From Marinobacter sp. S6332 (GTDB lineage: Bacteria; Pseudomonadota; Gammaproteobacteria; Pseudomonadales; Oleiphilaceae): a DNA stretch of 64,000 bases. The position numbers and the translations under genes are program-made. This document shows, in pieces, positions 34,456 to 46,131 of the stretch; the first letter of the stretch is position 1, and every line of letters begins with the position of its first letter. The DNA is taken from positions 310,001 to 374,000 of the forward strand of contig NZ_JALKAP010000004.1 in the NCBI RefSeq assembly GCF_023016045.1. The letters are read 5' to 3'. The notes beneath the pieces were generated by a model, which was given only the letters and a program-made list of their open reading frames with translations, was not told the DNA's origin and made no database searches.

Positions 34456-35760
34456 ATGATCGGAGAAATGATGTCCACGCTTAATGGCTGGATCGAGAAC
34501 TTCGGTGTGCTGTCTGAGGCATGGCGCGTAAGTATCGTGGTGTTTGCCTTGGTGCTTGGCACAGCGACGGTTGCCTATATTGCCAGTCATGTCATCGGTG
34601 CGCTGGAGCGCAAGTTTTCTGAAACCAATAATATCTGGGACGATGCTCTGCTACATGCCACCCGCGCGCCGGCCGTTGCCTTTGTATGGCTGCAAGGGAT
34701 TTACTGGGCAGCCGAAGTGGCTCATCACTATTCGTCCGCAGAGATTTTCAAAGCGAATGGGACCTTACTGAAAGTCGGCTTCATTTTTATCTTCGTTTGG
34801 ACCTTGCTCAGAATGGTCAAAGAAGTGGAGGGCATTCTTGTTTCTCCGGTAAAAATGAAAAAGCCCATGGATTTCACCACTGTCAATGCGATCAGTAAGC
34901 TTTTACGGGCCGTTGTGATCATTACGGCTGTGCTGATCAGCCTGCAATCATTGGGCTATAGCCTCTCAGGTGTGCTTGCCTTTGGTGGTGTGGGTGGTAT
35001 TGCGGTGGGCTTTGCCGCTAAGGACCTATTGGCGAACTTTTTCGGTGGTTTCATCATTCATCTGGACCGGCCGTTTAAGGTCGGAGACTGGATTCGTTCA
35101 CCGGATCGCAACATTGAAGGCACTGTGGAGCAAATCGGATGGCGGCTTACAACCATTCGGACCTTTGATAAGCGCCCCCTCTATGTACCAAACGCAACCT
35201 TCACGACTATTGCCGTAGAAAACCCTTCGCGAATGACAAATCGGCGTATCTCCGAGACCATTGGCATCCGGTACGCGGACGTCTCGCAAATGCAGGCGAT
35301 TGTTGCAGACATACGCTCGATGCTCGAGGGGCACGACGACATCGATAGCGATCAAACCTTGATTGTTAACTTTTTGGCGTTCAATCATTCGTCACTGGAT
35401 ATTATGGTTTACGCCTTCACCAAAACCACTCAGTGGGTTAGGTATCACGAAGTAAAACAGGATGTGCTTCTAAAAATCAGCGACGTTATCGAAGGGCACG
35501 GTGGTGAAGTGGCGTTCCCGACACAAACCATACATTTTGGCGACGAGAACCGCTCTGAAGATGATGATGAGGAGCCTGATGTGGAATCCGAGTCTGGGGC
35601 GGCTCAAGGTGAAAAGGCAGATACCCCCCGAGCCTCGCGGAGTAAATCTCGGGCATCTCAAAATAAAGGAAGTGGCAGTAAGCGAGACCGCAGTCGCCGC
35701 CATGACACTCAGGCAGGTGATGAAGGCGAACAGTCACTGGACGCGGGAGATGGCGATTAA
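34456..35760 (+). CDS. MscS-family mechanosensitive ion channel
   Basis: A 434-residue protein with about four membrane helices. The pore helix and beta domain read GVGGIAVGFAAKDLLANFFG, GFIIHLDRPFKVGDWIRS and GTVEQIGWRLTTIRTFDKRP. This is the MscS core. The last 75 or so residues form a charged, low-complexity tail (Glu/Asp then Ser/Arg/Lys). It protects against osmotic downshock. Its TAA overlaps the mtnP ATG by one base (TAATG), implying coupling. Confidence 0.92.
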   Translation: MIGEMMSTLNGWIENFGVLSEAWRVSIVVFALVLGTATVAYIASHVIGALERKFSETNNIWDDALLHATRAPAVAFVWLQGIYWAAEVAHHYSSAEIFKANGTLLKVGFIFIFVWTLLRMVKEVEGILVSPVKMKKPMDFTTVNAISKLLRAVVIITAVLISLQSLGYSLSGVLAFGGVGGIAVGFAAKDLLANFFGGFIIHLDRPFKVGDWIRSPDRNIEGTVEQIGWRLTTIRTFDKRPLYVPNATFTTIAVENPSRMTNRRISETIGIRYADVSQMQAIVADIRSMLEGHDDIDSDQTLIVNFLAFNHSSLDIMVYAFTKTTQWVRYHEVKQDVLLKISDVIEGHGGEVAFPTQTIHFGDENRSEDDDEEPDVESESGAAQGEKADTPRASRSKSRASQNKGSGSKRDRSRRHDTQAGDEGEQSLDAGDGD

Positions 35761-36542
35761 TGTCTGATCTAAGCAGTGCTATCGGCATTATTGGCGGCAC
35801 AGGGCTGACAACCCTCTCGGGCCTGAAAATCGCGGGAACCCGAACACTGGAAACTCCCTGGGGGGAGCCTTCCTCCGAGTTGGTCGAAGGCCACCTTGAT
35901 GGACAGTCGGTTGTGTTTCTTTCCAGACATGGCAATCCGCATAGGATTCCACCTCATGAGGTGAATTACCGGGCAAATATACAAGCGCTCTACAATGTAG
36001 GCGTGCGCACGGTCGTTGGCGTGAATGCGGTGGGCGGTATACATCCAGAGATGGGCCCGGCCCGTGTGGTGATTCCCGATCAGATTATCGATTATACCTG
36101 GGGGAGGGCTGGCACCTTCTTTGAGGGGAATCTGGAGCAGGTAACCCACATAGACTTCACTTGGCCATACGATCAGGCTGCGCGGGATGTGTTGATGCAT
36201 GCAGCAACGGCGCATGATGTGCCCCTTTCCGGGTTTGGCGTTTATGGCGCAACTCAGGGCCCAAGACTTGAAACGGCAGCTGAAATAAGGCGTATGGAGA
36301 GAGATGGGTGTGACTTGGTCGGCATGACCGGTATGCCTGAGGCTGCTCTGGCTGCAGAGCTGGGTATGCGGTATGTATGCTTGGGGCTGGTGGTGAACTG
36401 GGCCGCAGGCAAGTCAGACCACATTATCACCATGGAAGAAATAGAAGCGGCCATCGATCAAGGTATGTCTGGTGTAAAACGTATTCTTGAAGTTTCGATG
36501 GCCGGTCTCGGAGCGCTTAGGGTTTTGCCTCAATCTTCTTGA
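35760..36542 (+). CDS. mtnP: S-methyl-5'-thioadenosine/thioinosine phosphorylase
   Basis: A 260-residue phosphorylase of the PNP/MTAP family. Visible motifs are IGIIGGTGLTTL, the phosphate-binding LSRHGNPHRIPPHEVNYRAN, NAVGGIHPEMGP, and LVGMTGMPEAALAAELGM. In Pseudomonas aeruginosa the protein encoded at the equivalent place (beside csiV and mfd) prefers methylthioinosine; substrate preference here cannot be read by eye. It salvages the methylthio-nucleoside made in polyamine and homoserine-lactone synthesis. It converges on csiV with a 26-bp overlap of coding ends. Confidence 0.88.
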   Translation: MSDLSSAIGIIGGTGLTTLSGLKIAGTRTLETPWGEPSSELVEGHLDGQSVVFLSRHGNPHRIPPHEVNYRANIQALYNVGVRTVVGVNAVGGIHPEMGPARVVIPDQIIDYTWGRAGTFFEGNLEQVTHIDFTWPYDQAARDVLMHAATAHDVPLSGFGVYGATQGPRLETAAEIRRMERDGCDLVGMTGMPEAALAAELGMRYVCLGLVVNWAAGKSDHIITMEEIEAAIDQGMSGVKRILEVSMAGLGALRVLPQSS

Positions 36543-37278
36543 AGAACACAAGAACGCCGATGGTGGGGGAGTCGAGGAAGTGAATTTCTTCGCTCCGCAT
36601 CCGGCGGGTTTCACGGATCCAGGTGAGTAGCTCAAGCGGTACTTCAGGTTTTAAAGTTGGCTCTGCACCTGCGGTATTATCTGCCGTGCCTTCTGTACCT
36701 GATGCAGCTACCGGGGCCGTTAAGCTGGCGGGTTCGCCGCTGGCGGCAACAGGGGGCAGCGCAACTTTTCCTTCCTGCCAGTGATTCAAGTGAACCGCAA
36801 CGTGCAGATAGCGCTGCCTATCGACTGTAATGTGTCCTTCAATTTCCCTCTGGCCTGCTTGAGCTAGCCAATCCCCTATTTCAACACGCAGTGGTTGGCC
36901 TTTGTAATCCGGCGGGAAAGCTTGATACCAGCCTGCGGCCATAAGCACTCGGTATTTGCCGCTGTTTTCGAGCCGGTTGGCCGCGTAGCCAAGATGAAGC
37001 TGATTGCGACTTTCAAGTTTTAAAGAGGAGCTTGAGGTGCCATCGCGGGCAATACGATACAGGGTCTCGCTTGTATCTAACGGCGCTTCCACTTTGCGCG
37101 TAACCATGCGCTCGTTAACAGCGGCGGGGTCGATGATACGCTCTAGAATCACGAACTCAGCGCGGTAAAAGTCGTCTGGCGTCTGCTGGGCATGGCTCAC
37201 TAACGGGGTGGCCGCCAGAAGGGCTGTCAGTAGTGTGTGTGCCAGTAGCCGGGTTAGGCGATTACCATCAGTCTGCAA
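36517..37278 (-). CDS. csiV: CsiV-like periplasmic protein
   Basis: A 253-residue protein with a signal peptide (LLAHTLLTALLAATPLVSHA, then QQTPDDFYRAEFVILER). A beta-rich mature domain follows (LHLGYAANRLENSGKYRVLM, AAGWYQAFPPD). The segment RRMRSEEIHFLDSPTIGVLV lies near the C-terminus. These match CsiV, a peptidoglycan-binding partner of LpoA/PBP1a first described in Vibrio. It is 44 bp downstream of mfd on the same strand. Confidence 0.82.
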   Translation of the reverse strand: MQTDGNRLTRLLAHTLLTALLAATPLVSHAQQTPDDFYRAEFVILERIIDPAAVNERMVTRKVEAPLDTSETLYRIARDGTSSSSLKLESRNQLHLGYAANRLENSGKYRVLMAAGWYQAFPPDYKGQPLRVEIGDWLAQAGQREIEGHITVDRQRYLHVAVHLNHWQEGKVALPPVAASGEPASLTAPVAASGTEGTADNTAGAEPTLKPEVPLELLTWIRETRRMRSEEIHFLDSPTIGVLVFFKKIEAKP

Positions 37279-37322
37279 GAGAGTGCTCCAGTTTTTTCAA
37301 GCCCTTATATTTCGGGCGATAA

Positions 37323-40300
37323 TCAGGCAGTGGCCGCGCTCTGAGCGGGTAAAAGTTCGCCCAGCATCGCGGAAATGCCGTCGAGTTTACCACTGGTTGA
37401 GGTGTCCTTCAGCCGAAAACGGAAGCTGTTGGCACCTTCCAGACGATAGGTGTCTGGTGCGGATTGCATTTTCTTAACCAGCACAAGCGGATCCACCGGC
37501 GTGGAATTGCCAAATTCAAGGCGGCCCCACTCCTTGCCAGCGTCTACTTTTACTATGCCCAGAGCTTCTGCCTGCAGCCGAAGCTCTGTTTGCCGGACTA
37601 GGTTCTTAGCTGGCTCTGGTAATAATCCGAAGCGATCAATCATTTCAACCTGAAGTTCTTTTAATCCTTCGCGATCGCTGACGCTGGCAATGCGTTTGTA
37701 GAGCATGAGTCGGTTGTGTACATCGGGCAAATAGTCTTCCGGAATTACTGCAGGTATGCGCAAGTTCATTTCCGTGCCGTGGCTCAGGGGCAATTCGGCA
37801 TTGGGAGTACGGCCCTCTCGAATGGCTTTTACGGCTTCGTCTAACAGTTGCATATATAGCGTGAAGCCGATGCTTTCGATCTGTCCACTTTGCTCGTCGC
37901 CCAGCAACTCGCCAGCGCCACGAATCTCTAGATCGTGGGTTGCCAGCATAAAGCCGGCGCCGAGGTCTTGAGCTTCGGAAATAGCTTCTAGCCGCTTTTT
38001 GGCATCCGCCGTTATGGCTTTTGGCGGAGGCGTCAGCAGGTAAGCGTAAGCCTGATGATGTGAGCGGCCTACTCGGCCACGGAGTTGATGCAGCTGCGCT
38101 AGGCCAAATTTGTCCGCGCGCTCGATAATAATGGTGTTGGCACTTGGGATGTCTATGCCGGTCTCGATGATGGTGGTGCACACCAGCACATTAAAGCGCT
38201 TGTGGTAGAAGTCCGACATGATGTCTTCAAGCTGTCTCTCCCGCATTTGGCCGTGGGCCACACCTACGCGGGCTTCCGGAACCAGTTGGCGAAGATCCTC
38301 CGCCGTTTTTTCGATGCTGGCCACATCGTTATGCAAAACATACACCTGGCCACCTCGCAGAACCTCACGCAATATTGCTTCTTTCACAAGCGCATCGTCG
38401 CGTTGGCGTACAAAGGTTTTAACCGAGAGCCTTCTGGCTGGAGGCGTGGCAATGATGGATAAGTCCCGAAGGTGACCCATGGCCATATTGAGGGTTCGCG
38501 GGATAGGCGTTGCCGTGAGGTTGAGCATATCCACCTCGGCCCGCAAGGCTTTGAGTTTTTCTTTCTGCCCCACACCAAACCGGTGTTCCTCGTCAATAAT
38601 AACCAAGCCCAGATTCTTAAACTGAATATCGCCTTGCAGCAGTTTGTGAGTGCCAATCACAATGTCGGCTTTGCCACTCTCAATGGCTTCCAGAGCTTTA
38701 TTTGTTTGGGTTGAGCTTCGGAAACGGCTCAATAGCTCGATATTAACCGGAGTATCCGAGAAGCGATCCCGGAAGGATTCATAATGCTGTTGGGCTAAAA
38801 GCGTTGTTGGCACCAGCACGGCGACCTGTTTCCCGGACCAGGTTGCCATGAAGGCGGCGCGCATAGCCACTTCGGTTTTACCAAAACCGACATCACCGCA
38901 CACCAACCTATCCATGGGCTTTTCGTTAGTCATATCCTCGAAAACGGCTTCAATGGCTGCTTGTTGATCCGGCGTCTCCTCAAAGGGAAAACCTGCGGCA
39001 AACGCACGGTAAGCTTCTTTCGGGTCTTCAAAGGCAAACCCTTTGCGGGCCTCACGGCGGGCATATACGTCCAAAAGCTCGGCAGCTGTATCGCGGATTT
39101 TTTCCAGTGCCTTTTGCTTGGCAGTGCTCCAGCGTTCGGTGCCCAGTTTGTGCAACGGAGCGTGTTCGGTATCAGAGCCTGCATAGCGCGAGATGAGGTG
39201 CAGGCTAGATACGGGCACATAGAGTTTCGAGCCGCCTGCATATTCGAGCATCAAAAACTCACTGGCTTCCCCTTCAACGGCAATGGTTTCCAAACCCAAA
39301 TAGCGGCCAACGCCGTGATCGATATGCACAACAGGAGAGCCCGTGCGCAACTCGGACAGATCGCGGTATCCATCATCATTAATTTCTGTCGGTTTGTCCC
39401 GGCGGCGGCGCTGCAAAACCCGCTCGCCAAACAGCGCTGTTTCGGTGATCAAAGCCACATTGTGCTCTGGCAACACTAGGCCTTGTTCCATCGGTGCGAT
39501 GGTGATGCCCAGAGGAGCTGTTTTATCGGCTAGAAAGTCGTGCCAGCTTTCAAAGCCTTGCAGCTTGAGCTGATGCTCTCCGAGATTTTCAACCAAAGCT
39601 TCACGCCGCCCGGACGACTCTGCGCAGATAAGCACACGTCCCGAGAAGTCACTGATGAAACGTTTCAATCGGCCAGCAGGATCAGCGGCCCGAGCGTTCA
39701 TGGCTATATCTGGAAGGGCGTTGCTGGGGCAATTTATGGCGCCGCTGCCCTCGGCTGTATCGGGTGTTGTGGTTACCCGAGGGAAGTGCTTGAGGTGGCC
39801 AAACAACTCGTCCTGCTGCAAGAACAGGCTTGCAGGCGGGAGGATCGGTCGATGCCGGTCGTGGCGGCGGTCTTCGAAGCGATTGCGGGTTTCAGTGTCA
39901 AAGTGCGTGATGGCTTCGTTCAGTCCAGCCGCCGTGAAAACATGGGTTGTGCCGGGCAAATAATCGAACAGCGTAGCAGTTTGATCGAAAAATAGAGGCA
40001 GGTAATACTCTATGCCCGGTGGGGTAATGCCGTTGCTGACGTCCTGATAAATGGGCGCATTTTTATCCGCATTTGGAAACTGCTCGAACCAGCGCCCGCG
40101 AAAGGCTGAGCGGGCTTCCTTGTGCCACGGGAATTCGTAGGCGGGAAGAAGCTCTATTCGATCAATTCGGTCAATGGAACGCTGGGTTTCGGGATCGAAG
40201 GTGCGAAGCGTTTCAACTTCGTTATCAAACAAGTCAATTCGATAGGGCAGGTTTGAGCCCATGGGGTATATATCGAGAATGGAGCCGCGAACGGCATATT

Positions 40301-40853
40301 CGCCATGCTCGTATACATTCTCGGCGTGCCGGTAACCTGCAGTAGAGAGCTGCAAGCGCCAGCTATCCATATCAAGAGACTGGCCGGTTTCCAGTAGTAA
40401 GGTGTTGCCTTGTAAATAGTTCACTGGTGGCAGTCGGTGCATCAGGGTTCGGGCTGGCACCACAATCACGCCGTGCTGGATACTCGGCAGGCGGTGCAAG
40501 GTGCGAATGCGCCGTGAGGTTATGTCCTGATGTGGGGAAAACAGATCGTATGGCAGGGTTTCCCAGTCTGGCAGAGATAACAGCTCCAAACCGTCTTCTG
40601 TGACGGTTGCCCCATCTTCTTCCGGTGGCAAGCCGAGAAAGAAGCGTATGGATTGCTCCAGACGAATCGCTTCGGCCGTGTTGCGGGTAATCACCAGCGT
40701 GAGCCCTTTAAGCGCACGAGCACTCTCACAAATGGCCAGCGCGTCACTGCTGCCGTGCAACTGCCCCCAGGTGCGGTGATCGGCCGGTTTTTGAGGAAAC
40801 GATGGCGCAATCAGTGTTTGCGGCGAAGTGGAAGTCGGGGCACCTTGATTCAT
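37323..40853 (-). CDS. mfd: Transcription-repair coupling factor Mfd
   Basis: About 1176 residues from the ATG at 40853; a longer in-frame start at 40931 is less likely. It shows the UvrB-homology N-terminus, the RNA-polymerase interaction domain (GSPVVHIDHGVGRYLGLE), a RecG-like motor with Walker A GDVGFGKTEVAM and DEEHRFG box, and the C-terminal TRCF domain. Mfd removes stalled RNA polymerase and recruits UvrA. It is divergent from gap, as in Pseudomonas. Confidence 0.96.
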   Translation of the reverse strand: MNQGAPTSTSPQTLIAPSFPQKPADHRTWGQLHGSSDALAICESARALKGLTLVITRNTAEAIRLEQSIRFFLGLPPEEDGATVTEDGLELLSLPDWETLPYDLFSPHQDITSRRIRTLHRLPSIQHGVIVVPARTLMHRLPPVNYLQGNTLLLETGQSLDMDSWRLQLSTAGYRHAENVYEHGEYAVRGSILDIYPMGSNLPYRIDLFDNEVETLRTFDPETQRSIDRIDRIELLPAYEFPWHKEARSAFRGRWFEQFPNADKNAPIYQDVSNGITPPGIEYYLPLFFDQTATLFDYLPGTTHVFTAAGLNEAITHFDTETRNRFEDRRHDRHRPILPPASLFLQQDELFGHLKHFPRVTTTPDTAEGSGAINCPSNALPDIAMNARAADPAGRLKRFISDFSGRVLICAESSGRREALVENLGEHQLKLQGFESWHDFLADKTAPLGITIAPMEQGLVLPEHNVALITETALFGERVLQRRRRDKPTEINDDGYRDLSELRTGSPVVHIDHGVGRYLGLETIAVEGEASEFLMLEYAGGSKLYVPVSSLHLISRYAGSDTEHAPLHKLGTERWSTAKQKALEKIRDTAAELLDVYARREARKGFAFEDPKEAYRAFAAGFPFEETPDQQAAIEAVFEDMTNEKPMDRLVCGDVGFGKTEVAMRAAFMATWSGKQVAVLVPTTLLAQQHYESFRDRFSDTPVNIELLSRFRSSTQTNKALEAIESGKADIVIGTHKLLQGDIQFKNLGLVIIDEEHRFGVGQKEKLKALRAEVDMLNLTATPIPRTLNMAMGHLRDLSIIATPPARRLSVKTFVRQRDDALVKEAILREVLRGGQVYVLHNDVASIEKTAEDLRQLVPEARVGVAHGQMRERQLEDIMSDFYHKRFNVLVCTTIIETGIDIPSANTIIIERADKFGLAQLHQLRGRVGRSHHQAYAYLLTPPPKAITADAKKRLEAISEAQDLGAGFMLATHDLEIRGAGELLGDEQSGQIESIGFTLYMQLLDEAVKAIREGRTPNAELPLSHGTEMNLRIPAVIPEDYLPDVHNRLMLYKRIASVSDREGLKELQVEMIDRFGLLPEPAKNLVRQTELRLQAEALGIVKVDAGKEWGRLEFGNSTPVDPLVLVKKMQSAPDTYRLEGANSFRFRLKDTSTSGKLDGISAMLGELLPAQSAATA

Positions 40854-40966
40854 GGGCAGTCGTGTTCTCCTGCTGTGGGGTTGGGGAACCGGTGAGGCGG
40901 CTATTCTAACGCCGGGTGACCTCGGTGTCATGGCGGCTAATCTACGATGTCCGTGCCAGTTCGTAT

Positions 40967-40995
40967 TTGCCGTTAGCGGGTTTAAGTTGGATAAT
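40967..40995 (+). promoter_or_regulatory. Sigma-70-type promoter of gap
   Basis: -35 TTGCCG (40967-40972), a 17-bp spacer and -10 GATAAT (40990-40995) lie in the mfd-gap divergent gap. The predicted transcript starts near 41002, giving a short leader before the GTG at 41039. Confidence 0.6.
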
Positions 40996-41038
40996 GCCCA
41001 ACCTTAATTATTCCATGTGCGAAACAGGGGTCCCTACC

Positions 41039-42508
41039 GTGAGCCACGATCAGATGAACCAGTGCCTGTCCAACTGGATGGACAGAGAATCTACTGCGGA
41101 GGCTATGATTCCGCTAATCGGCCGTCTTTACCGTAAAAATAACATCGTTACCTCCGTATACGGTCGCGCCATTATCAACCAATCGGTTATCGATATTATT
41201 CGTGCGCATCGTTACGTGCGCCAAGTAGAAGGCGGTGAGCTTTCTGTCCACGACACCCTGCCGCTGTTACAAGCCATGGACCAGTTAGAGCTTGGGCGCG
41301 CGCACGTCGATATTGGCAAGCTGGCGGTAAAGTTCAAGCAGGAAGGCGGTGACCTAACCGAATTTTTAAAGAAAGAAATCGGGCCTGTGGTTGGTCAGTA
41401 TCCTGCACAGTCTGAAGAAGACGCCAACAACGACACCAAAGACGTCGTGCTTTATGGTTTTGGCCGTATTGGTCGTTTGCTGGCCCGCATTCTCATCGAA
41501 AAGGCCGGTGGTGGTAACAACCTCCGCTTGAGAGCTATTGTGGTTCGTCAGGGCGGCGCTGAAAACGATCTGGAGAAACGTGCCAGCCTCTTGCGTCGTG
41601 ATTCCGTGCACGGCCCATTTGACGGCACTATTCGCGTTGACGAGGAGCAGTCTGCGCTGATTGCCAACGGTAATTTCATCAAGGTGATCTATTCAGACGG
41701 CCCGGATAAGGTGGATTACACCCAGTATGGAATCAATAACGCCATCGTTATCGATAATACGGGTAAGTGGCGCGATGAAGAGGGTCTTGGGCTGCACCTG
41801 AAATCCAAAGGCGTGAGTCGCGTTATGCTAACGGCGCCTGGCAAGGGCGATATCAAGAATATTGTTTACGGCATTAATAACGACTGGATTACTGACGAAG
41901 ACAAGATTCTGTCAGCAGCCTCCTGTACCACCAACGCCATTACCCCTGTGCTGAAAGCGATTTACGACGAGTATGGCATTGAAGATGGGCACGTTGAGAC
42001 TGTGCACTCCTATACGAACGATCAAAACCTCATCGACAACTACCACAAAGGAAGTCGTCGTGGCCGAAGTGCCGCGCTGAACATGGTAATTACCGAGACA
42101 GGTGCGGCAAAAGCAGTATCCAAAGCTTTGCCCGAGCTGAAAGGTAAGCTCACTGGTAACGCAATTCGTGTTCCCACTCCGAACGTTTCTATGGCCATTT
42201 TGAACCTCAATCTGAAGAAAGAGGTGGATGTAGAAAGCGTTAACGATTACCTGCGCGAGATGGCTTTGCACTCCGAATTGCAAAAGCAGATCGATTTTGT
42301 GAACTCCCCTGAAGTGGTATCCACTGACTTTGTTGGCTCGCGGCATGCCGGTATCGTTGATGCTCAGGCTACCATTGCGGCTGGTAAGCGTTTGATTCTA
42401 TACGTTTGGTACGATAATGAGTTTGGTTATAGTGCTCAGGTAATTCGCGTGGTGAACCAGATGGCGGGCATTGATTACCCCATCTTCCCGAAGCGCTCGC
42501 GCGACTGA
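41039..42508 (+). CDS. gap: Glyceraldehyde-3-phosphate dehydrogenase, long-form (GapB type)
   Basis: About 489 residues if the GTG at 41039 is used (AGGGG upstream); the first ATG in the homologous region is 41054. An N-terminal extension of about 130 residues (SNWMDRESTAEAMIPLIGRL, YRKNNIVTSVYGRAIINQS) precedes the NAD fold (LYGFGRIGRLLARILIEKAG). The active-site cysteine is in SAASCTTNAITP, and the C-terminus reads WYDNEFGYSAQV. This extended GAPDH class sits beside mfd and nqr in Pseudomonas too. It may favour the gluconeogenic direction; that is family inference. Confidence 0.92.
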   Translation: MSHDQMNQCLSNWMDRESTAEAMIPLIGRLYRKNNIVTSVYGRAIINQSVIDIIRAHRYVRQVEGGELSVHDTLPLLQAMDQLELGRAHVDIGKLAVKFKQEGGDLTEFLKKEIGPVVGQYPAQSEEDANNDTKDVVLYGFGRIGRLLARILIEKAGGGNNLRLRAIVVRQGGAENDLEKRASLLRRDSVHGPFDGTIRVDEEQSALIANGNFIKVIYSDGPDKVDYTQYGINNAIVIDNTGKWRDEEGLGLHLKSKGVSRVMLTAPGKGDIKNIVYGINNDWITDEDKILSAASCTTNAITPVLKAIYDEYGIEDGHVETVHSYTNDQNLIDNYHKGSRRGRSAALNMVITETGAAKAVSKALPELKGKLTGNAIRVPTPNVSMAILNLNLKKEVDVESVNDYLREMALHSELQKQIDFVNSPEVVSTDFVGSRHAGIVDAQATIAAGKRLILYVWYDNEFGYSAQVIRVVNQMAGIDYPIFPKRSRD

Positions 42509-42543
42509 GGTTAGTGAACCAGAATTAGTATGGATCGCTCCAC

Positions 42544-42574
42544 AAACCCGGTGTCGAAAGTCACCGGGTTTTTT
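42544..42574 (+). terminator. Intrinsic terminator after gap
   Basis: AAACCCGGTG (42544-42553) pairs with CACCGGGTTT (42562-42571) around an 8-nt loop, followed directly by further T residues to 42574. It lies 36 bp after the gap stop codon. Confidence 0.88.
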
Positions 42575-42634
42575 ATAGGCAAGACCTGAGCTCGCCGGGT
42601 TTACGTTCAGGTACAAACCAGTTCTTGTTTCAGG

Positions 42635-44120
<1,486 letters not shown>

Positions 44121-44124
44121 TACG

Positions 44125-45333
44125 ATGGCTATCAGACAGTTTCTCGATGGAATCGAGCATCATTTCGAAAAAGGTGGCAAGTACGAGCGCTGGTATGCGC
44201 TTTATGAAGCTGCCGATACTATTTTCTACACACCCAGTTCGGTGACATCCACAACCTCCCATGTGCGTGATGGCGTTGATCTTAAGCGCATCATGATCAC
44301 AGTGTGGCTGTGCACTTTCCCGGCAATGTTTTTTGGTATGTGGAATATCGGCTTTCAGGCCAACAGCTTTCTTGCCTCCAATCCGGATGCTCTGATTGCT
44401 GATGGAGGTCTGCGCACGGCCTTTATTCAAGCTCTGGCGATAACTGGGGCCGGAGCAGGTGTATGGGATAATTTCGTTTACGGGATGGCTTATTTTATCC
44501 CTGTTTACGCGGTGACTTTTGTGGTCGGCGGTTTCTGGGAAGTTCTGTTCGCAACCGTGCGCCGTCACGAAGTGAACGAAGGCTTCTTTGTAACGTCTAT
44601 CCTGTTCGCACTGATTTGCCCGCCCACCATTCCTCTGTGGCAGGTGGCTCTGGGTATTACTTTCGGCGTAGTCATTGGTAAAGAAGTCTTTGGCGGTACA
44701 GGGAAAAACTTCCTCAACCCGGCACTGACAGGTCGCGCATTCCTGTACTTTGCTTATCCGGCGCAGATCTCGGGTGATGCGGTTTGGACAGCCGTTGACG
44801 GTTTCAGTGGCGCAACTGCTCTAAGCATGGCCGCAAGCGGCGGTCTTGAAGCACTGGAGCAGAGCATTGGTTGGATGAACGCATTTATGGGCTCGGTTCA
44901 GGGCTCTATGGGCGAAACCTCTACTCTGGCTGTGATGATTGGCGGTCTGATCCTGATCGGTATGAGGATCGCGAGCTACCGAATTGTGGGTGGTGTGCTC
45001 ATTGGCATGATCGGTACGGCCATGCTGATGAATCTGGTTGGTTCGGACACAAACCCGATGTTTGCCGTTCCCGCGCATTGGCATCTGGTTATGGGCGGCT
45101 TTGCGTTTGGTATGATGTTCATGGCTACTGACCCAGTTTCAGCGGCAATGACCAATACGGGTCGCTGGTGCTTCGGCATTTTGGTAGGCGTGATGACCAT
45201 CCTTATCCGCGTTGTTAACCCGGCGTTCCCGGAGGGCATTATGCTGGCGATTCTGTTCGCTAACCTTTTTGCTCCGCTCATGGATCACTATGTGGTTCAG
45301 GCTAACGTTAAACGGAGGCTCGCTCGTGGCTAA
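44125..45333 (+). CDS. nqrB: Na+-translocating NADH:quinone reductase subunit B
   Basis: A 402-residue polytopic membrane subunit. The flavinylation motif is [10 protein letters not shown], with Thr231 the expected covalent FMN site; [13 protein letters not shown] is also conserved. It carries covalent FMN and riboflavin and contributes to the Na+ path. The gene follows nqrA after 4 bp and overlaps nqrC by 8 bp. Confidence 0.97.
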   Translation: MAIRQFLDGIEHHFEKGGKYERWYALYEAADTIFYTPSSVTSTTSHVRDGVDLKRIMITVWLCTFPAMFFGMWNIGFQANSFLASNPDALIADGGLRTAFIQALAITGAGAGVWDNFVYGMAYFIPVYAVTFVVGGFWEVLFATVRRHEVNEGFFVTSILFALICPPTIPLWQVALGITFGVVIGKEVFGGTGKNFLNPALTGRAFLYFAYPAQISGDAVWTAVDGFSGATALSMAASGGLEALEQSIGWMNAFMGSVQGSMGETSTLAVMIGGLILIGMRIASYRIVGGVLIGMIGTAMLMNLVGSDTNPMFAVPAHWHLVMGGFAFGMMFMATDPVSAAMTNTGRWCFGILVGVMTILIRVVNPAFPEGIMLAILFANLFAPLMDHYVVQANVKRRLARG

Positions 45334-46129
45334 TGCTAAAGAAACTGTCTCCAGAACGCTGCTTGTTGCTCTGGTACTGAGTATCGTCTTTTCCGTAGTG
45401 GTATCAACCGCTGCGGTAGTGCTGCGCCCGGCCCAGATCAAGAACCAGAATCTGGACATTAAAACCAATATTCTCGCAGCGGCGGGCATGCTGCCTAATG
45501 GAGCAGGCGCCGATGAAATCGAGAGTATTTTCGCGCAGTTTGATGTGCGCTTGGTAGATTTGGAAACCGGCGATTATGTAGAGCCGTCTTTCGTGGAAGT
45601 AAGCGATCCCATGAAATACGATATGTATAAAGCTGCTTCAGATCCGAAGATGTCCACCAAGATCCCGTCGTCTGAGGATAAGGCCGGCATCAAACGCCGC
45701 CCCAATATCGCCAAGGTTTATACCCTGAGCGAAAACGGAGAAATGAAGCGGGTAGTGCTTCCTATTCATGGATACGGGCTGTGGTCCACCCTTTACGGCT
45801 TCATGTCGCTTGAAGGAGACCTGAATACGATTGAAGGCCTTGGCTTCTATGCCCATGCGGAAACACCCGGGCTGGGCGGTGAAGTGGATAACCCGCGTTG
45901 GAAGTCCCAGTGGGTTGGCAAAGAACTTTACGGTGAGGATAAAACTGAACCGCAGATTCGCCTGATGAAAGGTGGTGTTGACGCTAACGCAGCCGATAAA
46001 GAGCACAAGGTTGATGCGCTTTCCGGTGCAACACTGACCAGTCGTGGCGTTCAGCAGTTGGTCAACTATTGGATGGGTGACCGGGGTTACGCACCGTTCC
46101 TCAAGAAACTTCGTGAAGGGGAGGCCTGA
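45326..46129 (+). CDS. nqrC: Na+-translocating NADH:quinone reductase subunit C
   Basis: A 267-residue protein starting at GTG 45326, with GGAGG (45314-45318) at good distance; the start lies inside nqrB's last codons. There is one N-terminal helix and then a periplasmic FMN-binding domain with the flavinylation motif [13 protein letters not shown] (Thr near residue 236). ApbE, encoded downstream, attaches the FMN. Confidence 0.96.
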   Translation: MANAKETVSRTLLVALVLSIVFSVVVSTAAVVLRPAQIKNQNLDIKTNILAAAGMLPNGAGADEIESIFAQFDVRLVDLETGDYVEPSFVEVSDPMKYDMYKAASDPKMSTKIPSSEDKAGIKRRPNIAKVYTLSENGEMKRVVLPIHGYGLWSTLYGFMSLEGDLNTIEGLGFYAHAETPGLGGEVDNPRWKSQWVGKELYGEDKTEPQIRLMKGGVDANAADKEHKVDALSGATLTSRGVQQLVNYWMGDRGYAPFLKKLREGEA

Positions 46130-46131
46130 TC

